A DNA stretch of 44,045 nt, from assembly GCA_038233215.1 (NCBI GenBank), contig JBBSML010000021.1, forward strand, positions 1-44,045, given 5' to 3'. The DNA comes from JACDBZ01 sp038233215 (lineage in GTDB: Bacteria > Chloroflexota > Limnocylindria > QHBO01). Made by a program: the position numbers and the translations under genes. A model generated the notes under the pieces. The model ran no database searches, was not told the DNA's origin, and worked only from the letters and a program-made list of their open reading frames with translations. Shown piece by piece: positions 23,919-31,238 of the stretch (position 1 is the first letter of the stretch; every line of letters begins with the position of its first letter).

Positions 23919-26341
23919 GAGAGGACCTCCTTCAGCGCACGCAATAAACGGCCCTCCTCGGGCTCAAGCCGCGCGGTGGCGCGCAGCCAGCCGGCCATGG
24001 GACCGGTCTCGAAGCGACGAACGGCCACGCCGCGCGAGAGGAGGCCGGCATCGGCCAGCGCGGCATCGATGGTGGGCCTGAATGCGACCGAGTTGGTCAT
24101 CGATGGCAGCACCTCGCAGCCGATCTCGCTCAACAGGCTGGCCAGCCGATCGCGTGCGCCGATGACGGCAAGGCGCCGATCATGCGCTCCAGCTTCATCC
24201 GCCAGCGCCGCGAGGGCGATCGCTTCCGAGGCAGCAGCGACCGAGAGCGGCAGTCGAACGCCGTCGAATCGCTCGGCCAGCTGATCGGCCACCACGAGAT
24301 ACCCGACCCGTGCGCCGGCCATGCCGTGCGACTTCGACAGGGAGCGCAGGACGATGACGTTGCTGAGCTCGCCCTGGAGGTTGATGGCTGACGTCGAGCC
24401 CGGCGCCGCGCCGACGCTGTCTTCGCCGAACTCCAGGTAGACCTCATCAACACACACGAGTGCCGGCAGGCCGGCGGCCAGTGTCCGAATCTCGTCGAGC
24501 GGATACGCATCGCCGGTCGGGTTATTCGGGGTGCAGAGCCAGACGAGCCGCGCCGCCTCCCGTTCCGCGAGGTCGCGAATCTCGGCAACCGGCTGCCGAC
24601 AGGCAGGAGCCGACCGCGGCAGGTCAACCACGCGGGCACCTGCCAGCCGGGCCTCCACGCTGAACATGGCGAACGTCGGCGTCGGAATCACGACGGCGTC
24701 CCCCGCCCCGAGCGCCTGGGTCGTCACCAGCCGGATCAGCTCATCGGCCCCGGCCCCCGGCACGACGCGGCGCGGATCGACGCCGAGCCTCTCTCCGAGC
24801 GCGGCACGCAGCCGGACGTAGGCCAGGTCGCCATATTCGGTGCTGCGGCGGGGGTCGAAACCGTCCAGTGCACGAGCAACAGCCGGCAGTGGTCCGCCAC
24901 CGAGCGTGTTCATGTCTGCGCGGACCACCGAGTCGACAGCGATGCCCGCCCGCGCGGCGAGCTCCTCATCTGATGGTTCAGCCGGGTACGGGATGACGCG
25001 CTCCGGTCGCCGCAACAGGTCTGTCGCATCATCGACCTCGATGGCTTCGGACAGGCGGTCGGCGCGGGCACGAACGCTGGCGGCATGCGCCGGCAGACCC
25101 TCTGCCGCGGCGATGGCCTCCACGGTGGGTGAAATGCCCCGCACGCCGGACGGCGAGAGTTGCTGCACCTCGATCCAGCGTCCGAAGGATTCGACGCCGA
25201 CTCCGCTCCACGCCCGTGCCGCCGCGCCGGTGGGCAACACGTGATTGGTGCCGGTTGCGTAGTCGCCGGCGGCGATGGGCGACCACGAGCCGATGAACAC
25301 CGCTCCCGCATTGCGCACCGTGGCCGCAAGCGTATCGGCCCCGTCACATTGCAGGCTGACGTGCTCGGCCGCGACCGCATTGACCACCTCGAGTCCCGTC
25401 TGGATGTCCGCGACCTCGACGGCCGCACCGTGGCGCCGCAGCGTTTCGAGCGCTCGTTCACCGGTCGCCAGGTCAGCCGCGACTTTCGGCAGCGCGGCTT
25501 CGATGGCGTCGAGGAGGAGGGCGTCGTCGGTCACCACGATGGCGATCGAGTCGGGGCCATGCTCAGACTGAGCGAGCAGGTCCAGGGCGACGAACTCGGC
25601 GTCCGCCGTGCGGTCGGCGAGAACGATGCACTCGGACGGACCCGCGGGCAGGTCGATCGCCACCTGGCTGCTCACCGCGCGCTTGGCAGCGGTGACCCAT
25701 GCGTTGCCGGCGCCGAAGATCTTGTCGACCACCGGCACGGTTTCGGTGCCAAATGCCAATGCCGCGACGGCCTGCGCGCCACCGGCCTTGAGGATGCGAT
25801 CGACGCCACCAATCCGGGCGGCGACGAGCACGGATGCGGCGATGACCCCGTGCGCGTCGGGCGGCGTGGCAATGATCAGCTCGTCGACCCCGGCAAGACG
25901 CGCCGGGATGGCCAGCATCAAGACACTGCTGGCGTAGGCCGCGCGCCCGCCGGGCACATAGCCGCCGGCGCGTGAGATCGGCTGCCACCGGCGCCAGGCG
26001 GTGACGCCCGCTGCGGTACGAACACGGCGCTCCTGGCGCAGGGCGTTTCTCTGTTCGGCGTGATAGCGGCCGATCGATGCTGCCGCATCCTTCAGGGCGG
26101 TCTCGAGGTGCCGCTCCACCGACGCTGCGTTCCATTCGTCCGGCGATACCCACGGGTCCTGGAGTTCGACGCCGTCGAACCGGGCCGTCAGCGTGCGCAG
26201 GGCTCGGTCGCCGCCGTCGCGAACCGCGCCGAGAATCTGCGACACGTCGGTCTCGGGCTCTGGCGGCCGCAGCTCATTGAGCCAGGTACGGCGCGCATCC
26301 GCATCGAGAGCCTTCCAGGCAATCCGCCGCAGTGAGCTCAT
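23915..26341 (-). CDS. hisDC: HisD-HisC fusion (histidinol dehydrogenase / histidinol-phosphate aminotransferase)
   Basis: One continuous 808-residue frame carries two complete enzymes. Residues ~1-435 are HisD, the zinc-dependent NAD+ dehydrogenase of the last two steps, with GPSECIVLADRTA, AEHVSLQ and TNHVLPTGAAA. Residues ~460-808 are HisC, the PLP aminotransferase, with CTPNNPTGDAY, VCVDEVYLEF and the Schiff-base lysine Lys670 in SLSKSHGMAGARVGY. The linker near 435-460 is short. ATG start with a 4-bp overlap with the hisG stop. No frameshift or degraded motif is visible in either half, so both activities are expected. Confidence 0.96.
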   Translation of the reverse strand: MSSLRRIAWKALDADARRTWLNELRPPEPETDVSQILGAVRDGGDRALRTLTARFDGVELQDPWVSPDEWNAASVERHLETALKDAAASIGRYHAEQRNALRQERRVRTAAGVTAWRRWQPISRAGGYVPGGRAAYASSVLMLAIPARLAGVDELIIATPPDAHGVIAASVLVAARIGGVDRILKAGGAQAVAALAFGTETVPVVDKIFGAGNAWVTAAKRAVSSQVAIDLPAGPSECIVLADRTADAEFVALDLLAQSEHGPDSIAIVVTDDALLLDAIEAALPKVAADLATGERALETLRRHGAAVEVADIQTGLEVVNAVAAEHVSLQCDGADTLAATVRNAGAVFIGSWSPIAAGDYATGTNHVLPTGAAARAWSGVGVESFGRWIEVQQLSPSGVRGISPTVEAIAAAEGLPAHAASVRARADRLSEAIEVDDATDLLRRPERVIPYPAEPSDEELAARAGIAVDSVVRADMNTLGGGPLPAVARALDGFDPRRSTEYGDLAYVRLRAALGERLGVDPRRVVPGAGADELIRLVTTQALGAGDAVVIPTPTFAMFSVEARLAGARVVDLPRSAPACRQPVAEIRDLAEREAARLVWLCTPNNPTGDAYPLDEIRTLAAGLPALVCVDEVYLEFGEDSVGAAPGSTSAINLQGELSNVIVLRSLSKSHGMAGARVGYLVVADQLAERFDGVRLPLSVAAASEAIALAALADEAGAHDRRLAVIGARDRLASLLSEIGCEVLPSMTNSVAFRPTIDAALADAGLLSRGVAVRRFETGPMAGWLRATARLEPEEGRLLRALKEVLS

Positions 26342-27195
26342 CGAACGACCTTCTCGATGGGAACGACCAGGATGTCCCGAGCGCCAACCGCCTTGAGCGC
26401 CGGCACGATGCGCCACAGCTGGCTGCGTTCGACCACCGAGTGCACGGCGATGAAGGCCGGATCGGCGAGCGGCATGACGGTAGGGCCCGAGAGTCCGGGG
26501 ATCAGTTCCCGAATCCGCTCGAGCGCCTCGACCGGGGCGTTCATCATCATGTACTCGCGGCCACGTGCATCGAGCACGCTGCGAAGCATGTCGATGAGAC
26601 CGCTGACGCGATCGTCGACATCCGCCGCGCCGTTTCGCGCCACGAGAACCGCCTCGGAAGCGAGGAGCGTCGCGATGGGGCGGAGGCCGTTCATGCGCAG
26701 CGTGCTGCCGGATGCCACGAGGTCCACGACAGCGTCGGCCACCCCAAGCTGAGGGGTCACCTCGACGGCGCCCCGCACCTCCACAACCTGGGCGTCGACG
26801 CCCGCCGACACCAGATAGGCGGCGGTCACCCGGGGAAAGGATGTTGCGATCCGACAGCCGTTCAGGTCGGTGGCGGTCGCCAGGTCACCGTCGCGCGGCA
26901 CGGCGAGGACGAGCGAGCAGGCACCGAACCCCAGGGGCAGCACGGTGTGCAGCTCGCCACCATGCTCAGCCACGAGGTCGGCGCCAGTCAGACCCAGCTC
27001 AACCAAGCCATCTGCGACGTACTCCGCGATGTCGTCGGTGCGCACGAACAGCAGCTCGATATCGGCGTTGCGGACGGCGGCGCTCAGGCGACGCTCGGAC
27101 AGCTCGAATTCCAGCCCGGCGCTGTGAAGCAGCTCGATCGCCGGCTCGGCCAGACGACCCTTGTTCGGAACGGCCAGCCGCAGGGGCGTCGTCAT
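26338..27195 (-). CDS. hisG: ATP phosphoribosyltransferase, long form
   Basis: A 285-residue HisG_L that catalyses the first committed step, ATP plus PRPP to PR-ATP. The catalytic lobe holds LAVPNKGRLAEPAIELL, LGLTGADLVAEHG and the PRPP loop VASGSTLRMNGL. The last ~75 residues form the HisG_C ACT-like regulatory domain (YMMMNAPVEALERIRELIPGLSGPTVMPL...). This is the long form, which works without HisZ and is feedback-inhibited by histidine. The ATG at 27195 overlaps the stop of the regulator gene by 4 bp (ATGA). Confidence 0.97.
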   Translation of the reverse strand: MTTPLRLAVPNKGRLAEPAIELLHSAGLEFELSERRLSAAVRNADIELLFVRTDDIAEYVADGLVELGLTGADLVAEHGGELHTVLPLGFGACSLVLAVPRDGDLATATDLNGCRIATSFPRVTAAYLVSAGVDAQVVEVRGAVEVTPQLGVADAVVDLVASGSTLRMNGLRPIATLLASEAVLVARNGAADVDDRVSGLIDMLRSVLDARGREYMMMNAPVEALERIRELIPGLSGPTVMPLADPAFIAVHSVVERSQLWRIVPALKAVGARDILVVPIEKVVR

Positions 27196-27551
27196 CGACG
27201 GCGCCGCCGGGAACGTGCGAGCCGGTCGAGCACCAGCCGATACCCGTCTCGCCCATAGCGCAGCCATTGGTTGACCCGGCTGATCGTCGCGCTCGAGGCA
27301 CCGGTTCGCTCGCTGATCTCGTGATAGCTCGTGCCGCTGTCGAGCAGCCGCGCGACCTCCCAACGGGCCGCGATCTCGCGCAGCTCGTTCACCGTGCACA
27401 GGTCGCGCAGGAAGCGAAGCGCCTCCTCCCCGTCGCGCAGGGTGGCGATCGCGGCGGCAAGCTCGCGGGTCGCGTCGTTCATCCAACGATCCTCGCCGGT
27501 CGCCGTCGAGGAGGGGGGAGGGGCGGAGGCAGTCGTCTGCTGCTCTGTCAT
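27192..27551 (-). CDS. YerC/TrpR-family regulator heading the his operon
   Basis: A 119-residue protein of the TrpR-like YerC/YecD family. Residues ~30-105 form the helical domain (ELAAAIATLRDGEEALRFLRDLCT, NELREIAARWEVARLL) with the helix-turn-helix SYHEISERTGASSATISRVNQWL, and a basic C-terminus. The N-terminal ~23 residues are Thr/Pro-rich. The ATG at 27551 is preferred because the promoter -10 ends 9 nt upstream; an internal ATG at 27482, behind GAGG, would give a more usual length. Being first in the his operon and preceded by a palindrome, it is the likely autoregulated his repressor. Confidence 0.88.
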   Translation of the reverse strand: MTEQQTTASAPPPSSTATGEDRWMNDATRELAAAIATLRDGEEALRFLRDLCTVNELREIAARWEVARLLDSGTSYHEISERTGASSATISRVNQWLRYGRDGYRLVLDRLARSRRRRR

Positions 27552-27571
27552 TGCTTTACTACGCTAAAGCA
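27552..27571. promoter_or_regulatory. Palindromic operator TGCTTTA-N6-TAAAGCA
   Basis: A perfect 7-bp inverted repeat (27552-27558 and 27565-27571) spans the -10 box and the start site of the his operon. Its position would block RNA polymerase. The TrpR-like protein encoded first in the operon is the natural candidate ligand. Confidence 0.65.
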
Positions 27572-27589
27572 TCAGTCAGACGTCGTCAA
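27561..27589 (-). promoter_or_regulatory. his operon promoter, TTGACG-N17-TAGCGT
   Basis: TTGACG (27589-27584) and TAGCGT (27566-27561) are 17 bp apart, a near-consensus housekeeping sigma promoter on the minus strand. The -10 ends 9 nt before the ATG at 27551, so the mRNA would have almost no leader. The -35 lies inside the 3' end of the histidine kinase gene. Confidence 0.7.
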
Positions 27590-29045
27590 CCCTCCTCAGC
27601 GGCCGCGTCCAGCGGAGGGCAAAAACGGCGACCGGCGCCTTCTGCTCCAGTTGTACCGAACCGCCCATCGCCTCCATCGTGGCGTGCACCAAGAAGAGGC
27701 CCAGCCCGAGGCCGCGGCCGGCCGCCACACGATCATGGAAGAGTCGGCGCGCCAGGTCCTCATCGATTCCAGGCCCCTGATCGCGAACCCGCAGCGTCAC
27801 CTGTTCGCCGCCTCGCACCTCCACATCGATCGCGCCTCCCGGGGTCGAGTAGCGGTCCGCGTTGATGAGCAGATTGGTGATCGCCTGCTCGCTCAGGTGA
27901 CGGTCGCCGAGCACCTTCTGGCCCTCCGCCATGTCAACACGAACCGCTCGCTCGGATCCACGCGCACGGAGTCGCTCGATCGCCGCGTCGAGCGCCGGGC
28001 CCAGATGGAAAATCTCGCGGCGCGCCTCGACGTGTCCGCTCTCGGCGCGGGAATAGAGCTCCAGGCGCTCAAGGATGCCGATGGCCGCGTCGACCGATTC
28101 GGCCGCCCGCTTCCCGTGACCGGAGGCACGTGATGGAAGGGCCGGATCCCGCTGCGCGAGCTCGATGCGCGCCTTTGCGACGGCGAGCGGGTTGCGCAGC
28201 TCATGCGCCACGAAGCTGGCGAAGCGGGAGAGTCGACGGCGCTCGTCCTCCTCCTTGCCGATGTCGCGCAGGAGCAGGACCGCTCCCCCGCCGGGGATCG
28301 GTGTGCCCTCGACATCGACGATGACGTCGCGCCCTGACATGGGGATGCGCAAGGTGAGGCGACGCCGGAATGCTTCGCGCTGGGCACGGACCTGGGGCCA
28401 TTCGTCGCGTTGGAGTGGTGTCCCCAGCTGGTCGCGCGGCTCGGTCGCGCGCCCCCACTCGTCCAACGGCCGCTCCACGAAGCTGCGGCCGAACAGCCGG
28501 AACGCGGCGCGGTTTCCATAGGTCCCCCGCGGCGCGTCGTCATAGACGATCAACGGCTCGGGGATCGCTTCCGCCACCTCCTCCAGCCGCGCGCGCTCGC
28601 GCTCCGCAGTGCCCAGCGCAGTATCGAGCTCACTGCGGGCCTCCTCCATGCGCTCACGTTCAGCGTCGGCCTGCAGGCGAGCCTCGTGGCTGGAGGCGAG
28701 GGCGGCGTCCGCCAATCGCCGATTCGCCTCGACCCGATGAACGAGATACACGATTCCCGGTGACCCGAACAGGACGGTCACCAGTCTGACGGTGTCAGCT
28801 GTCCCCCAATCGCTTGAGTGAGGCGCCAGGGCCTCCCCGATGAACACGATCGATCCCGCCACGTACGCCCATGCCGCCGCGTTGGCGCCCATGGCGAGGC
28901 CCACAAGCGCGATCGCGAGGACGAGGAGCACGGAGAAGGGCAGGTTCTCCAGCAACGACGTGGCCACCCAGCCGCCGATCAGCGCCGTCGTGCCCCCGAC
29001 CAGCGCGCCGGCCACGGCCGTGCGGTCCAGTCTCAGCCATCTCAT
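27576..29045 (-). CDS. Orphan sensor histidine kinase
   Basis: A 489-residue membrane kinase. Four hydrophobic helices lie in residues ~10-104, followed by a coiled coil (~105-158), a PAS-like domain (~160-262, EAIPEPLIVYDDAPRGTYGNRAAF), a HisKA domain with phospho-acceptor His281 in FVAHELRNPL, and an HATPase domain with NLLINADRYSTP, DQGPGIDEDL and GRGLGLGLF. All catalytic boxes are intact. No response regulator is adjacent. The ATG overlaps the stop of the upstream J-domain gene by 4 bp (ATGA), so the two are translationally coupled. The true signal is unknown. Confidence 0.92.
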   Translation of the reverse strand: MRWLRLDRTAVAGALVGGTTALIGGWVATSLLENLPFSVLLVLAIALVGLAMGANAAAWAYVAGSIVFIGEALAPHSSDWGTADTVRLVTVLFGSPGIVYLVHRVEANRRLADAALASSHEARLQADAERERMEEARSELDTALGTAERERARLEEVAEAIPEPLIVYDDAPRGTYGNRAAFRLFGRSFVERPLDEWGRATEPRDQLGTPLQRDEWPQVRAQREAFRRRLTLRIPMSGRDVIVDVEGTPIPGGGAVLLLRDIGKEEDERRRLSRFASFVAHELRNPLAVAKARIELAQRDPALPSRASGHGKRAAESVDAAIGILERLELYSRAESGHVEARREIFHLGPALDAAIERLRARGSERAVRVDMAEGQKVLGDRHLSEQAITNLLINADRYSTPGGAIDVEVRGGEQVTLRVRDQGPGIDEDLARRLFHDRVAAGRGLGLGLFLVHATMEAMGGSVQLEQKAPVAVFALRWTRPLRRVDDV

Positions 29046-30190
29046 CGTCGCTTCCCGCTCCGGGCGGCAGCACCACGCGCCCGAACAAGGCGCTTGCGTG
29101 CCGCGGCGATGCGTCGCCAGGGACCATGCACCCGTCTCGGATCGAGAGACTCCGGATGCTCGCCGCGGGCAATCGCGGCGAGCAGGTTCGAGGCCCGATC
29201 CAGCTGTCCGGCCTCCGTCAGGAGCTGAGTCAGGCTGAACCAACGACCCGGCTCGACGACGGGCGCCGCCATGACGCGCTCGACCAGCTCGGCCGCTCGC
29301 CCTCCGTGGCCGGCTCGCCGGTGCGCAACAATCGCCGCGCGGTAGTCGGTGAAGCTCGGATCGATCTCCAACGACTCGAGGAAGTTGAGGAGAAACTCGG
29401 CGTTCTCCGCCCGACGGTCCGCGGGCCCTCGCCGGACATGCGCGTCGCGATACTCACGAAGCAGAACGCGCAGCTCGCGTTCCGCCCAGCGGCGCTGTGA
29501 TGACCCCGGCCGCTCACGCTCTGCGATCTGGCGCAGCTGAATGGCTCCGCGGAGCTCCTCTCCGGCCGACAGATACGCTTCACGGAGGTTGGCGTCGACG
29601 ATCTCCGCGAACGGCGGATGCTGCGCCACGATGCGCTCGAGGATGCCCAGCAGGTCGTCGAGCCGGCCGCGCTCGGCGTAGTGCCGCGCGGCGAATCGGA
29701 GCCAGTAGCGCTCGCTGTGGTCACGCCAGTCCTCGCCCGCGATGTGGTTCTCGACGATCCAGCGATCCTGCGCGCTCGGTCCGGCAAGGAATACCTCGGC
29801 CGGCACCCGGAAGCCTCCGGCCGAGCGCAGGTGCGGCTGATGCCATGGACTTGGGACGCCGGGCTCGGAGCGCGCGACACGGTGCGGGCGAATGGTGCGC
29901 GCCGCCTCGCCCATGTCGAGCGGCCACTCCAGCGTCTCGGCCCGGCCAGCCTCGAGGGCGTGATCGTAGTGGAGCCGCCGGAGCGGATCCCGAAGCGCTG
30001 CCCACGCTCGATTGAGGGTGGATGTTCGTCGGGTGGCGACCTCGGACGACGGCGCTCGATCCGGATGGTGCCGGAGAACGGCGGCCCGAAACGCGGCGCG
30101 CAATTGCGCGCTCGAGGCCGACGGGTCGGCCCCGAGGACCTCGTAGTAGTCCCGAACTTCGGTGCGAGCGGGGGGCGCGGTCGTGGACAT
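29042..30190 (-). CDS. DnaJ-domain protein with helical repeat region
   Basis: A 382-residue protein with an N-terminal J domain (residues ~13-78; YYEVLGADPSASSAQLRAAFRAAVLRHHPDR), HPD at 42-44, the motif that activates Hsp70 ATPase. There is no Gly/Phe region and no zinc centre, so it is a class III J-protein. Residues ~130-382 are helical and Arg/Glu-rich (LDDLLGILERIVAQHPPFAEIV..., RAAELVERVMAAPVV...) and look like TPR-type repeats. No DnaK is nearby. TAGACT (30203-30198) ends 7 nt before the ATG at 30190. Its coupling to a sensor kinase suggests a shared signalling or quality-control role, which is inference. Confidence 0.88.
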   Translation of the reverse strand: MSTTAPPARTEVRDYYEVLGADPSASSAQLRAAFRAAVLRHHPDRAPSSEVATRRTSTLNRAWAALRDPLRRLHYDHALEAGRAETLEWPLDMGEAARTIRPHRVARSEPGVPSPWHQPHLRSAGGFRVPAEVFLAGPSAQDRWIVENHIAGEDWRDHSERYWLRFAARHYAERGRLDDLLGILERIVAQHPPFAEIVDANLREAYLSAGEELRGAIQLRQIAERERPGSSQRRWAERELRVLLREYRDAHVRRGPADRRAENAEFLLNFLESLEIDPSFTDYRAAIVAHRRAGHGGRAAELVERVMAAPVVEPGRWFSLTQLLTEAGQLDRASNLLAAIARGEHPESLDPRRVHGPWRRIAAARKRLVRARGAAARSGKRR

Positions 30191-30197
30191 CCGATCG

Positions 30198-30203
30198 AGT
30201 CTA
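30198..30203 (-). promoter_or_regulatory. Probable -10 element for the J-domain/kinase operon (TAGACT)
   Basis: TAGACT on the minus strand ends 7 nt before the ATG at 30190 with no Shine-Dalgarno. The divergent cphB -10 lies 30 bp away in the same 55-bp spacer. Confidence 0.5.
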
Positions 30204-30232
30204 GGCGACGTTCGAGAGGTCCTGCACTTCGC

Positions 30233-30238
30233 TATGCT
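30233..30238 (+). promoter_or_regulatory. Probable -10 element for cphB (TATGCT)
   Basis: TATGCT ends 7 nt before the ATG at 30246. A weak -35-like TTCGAG is 16 bp upstream. The resulting transcript would be leaderless. Confidence 0.5.
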
Positions 30239-30245
30239 GCACTCC

Positions 30246-31238
30246 ATGCCTCCCAAGCCTGGAACCGGGCAGGCCCGGGCCGGCCACCTCCTGATCATCG
30301 GCGGCGCCGAGGACAAGCTGCGACAGCGTCAGATCCTTTCCCGTTTCGTCGCGCTGGCCGGCGGCAACGAGGCGCGCATCGTGATCATCTCGACGGCCTC
30401 CTCGCTCGGGGACGAGGCGACTCAGCTGTACCTGTCGCTCTTCCGCCAGATGGGCATCGCTGACGTGCGCGGCATGCGCCCGCTGGTGCGCGAGGACGCC
30501 AATGACCGCCGGCTCGTATCGCAACTTGACGACGCAACCGCCATCTTCATGACCGGCGGGAACCAGCTCCGCCTGTCGAGCGTGATCGGCGGCACGCTGC
30601 TCGGGAAGGCGCTGCTCGACCGTCACCGGCACGGCGCCATGATCGCCGGCACCAGCGCGGGCGCCTCGGCAATCGCGAGCTACATGGTTGCCTTCGGGAC
30701 GGGCGGCGCCACGCCCAAGCAGCGCATGACCCAGATGAGCGCCGGCCTCGGCCTTCTGCCCGACGTGCTCATCGACCAGCATTTCGAGCAGCGGAATCGC
30801 TTCGGTCGCCTCCTCGCGCTGGTGGCGCAGTCGCCGGCGCTGCTCGGCATCGGGATCGACGAGGACACCGCCGCGCTCGTGAGCCCGAAGGGCATCCTCG
30901 AGGTCCTCGGCAAGGGCTCGGTCACCATCATCGACCCCGCGCATATCCAGACCGATGCCTACGAGGTCAAGCGACACCGACCGATCATGGTCTCGGGCGT
31001 GACGCTGCATTCACTGCCGTCGGGCTATCGATTCGACATTCGCAAGCGCAAGCTCATGGCGCCGCTGCGCCCGGTCAGTGCCACCGACAGGGAGCTGGCC
31101 AGCCTCCAGGCGGCGACGAACCATACCAGGCGGCTGATCCGGCGCATCGCTGCCGAAGGGGCGGATGACACGGCTCCGGAGCGAGCGCGGAGGCGTGCCC
31201 ATCGGGCCAGTCGAATGGACCAGGAGGCGAGCGAATGA
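30246..31238 (+). CDS. cphB: Cyanophycinase
   Basis: A 330-residue S51-family serine peptidase that hydrolyses cyanophycin to beta-Asp-Arg dipeptides. The nucleophile is Ser137 in IAGTSAGASAIA, the GGAEDK loop (19-24) and FMTGGNQ (101-107) shape the active site, and SAGLGLLPDVLIDQHFEQRNRFGRL carries the family's histidine region. The C-terminal ~50 residues (RELASLQAATNHTRRLIRRIAAEG...) extend beyond the core. The start at 30246 follows TATGCT by 7 nt. It overlaps cphA by 4 bp (ATGA), so synthesis and degradation enzymes are co-translated. Confidence 0.95.
   Translation: MPPKPGTGQARAGHLLIIGGAEDKLRQRQILSRFVALAGGNEARIVIISTASSLGDEATQLYLSLFRQMGIADVRGMRPLVREDANDRRLVSQLDDATAIFMTGGNQLRLSSVIGGTLLGKALLDRHRHGAMIAGTSAGASAIASYMVAFGTGGATPKQRMTQMSAGLGLLPDVLIDQHFEQRNRFGRLLALVAQSPALLGIGIDEDTAALVSPKGILEVLGKGSVTIIDPAHIQTDAYEVKRHRPIMVSGVTLHSLPSGYRFDIRKRKLMAPLRPVSATDRELASLQAATNHTRRLIRRIAAEGADDTAPERARRRAHRASRMDQEASE

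Noticed and set aside
26712..28133. 473-codon plus-strand frame across hisG, the regulator and the kinase
   Set aside because: Arg/Pro-rich translation typical of an antisense frame; it crosses three real genes and a promoter.
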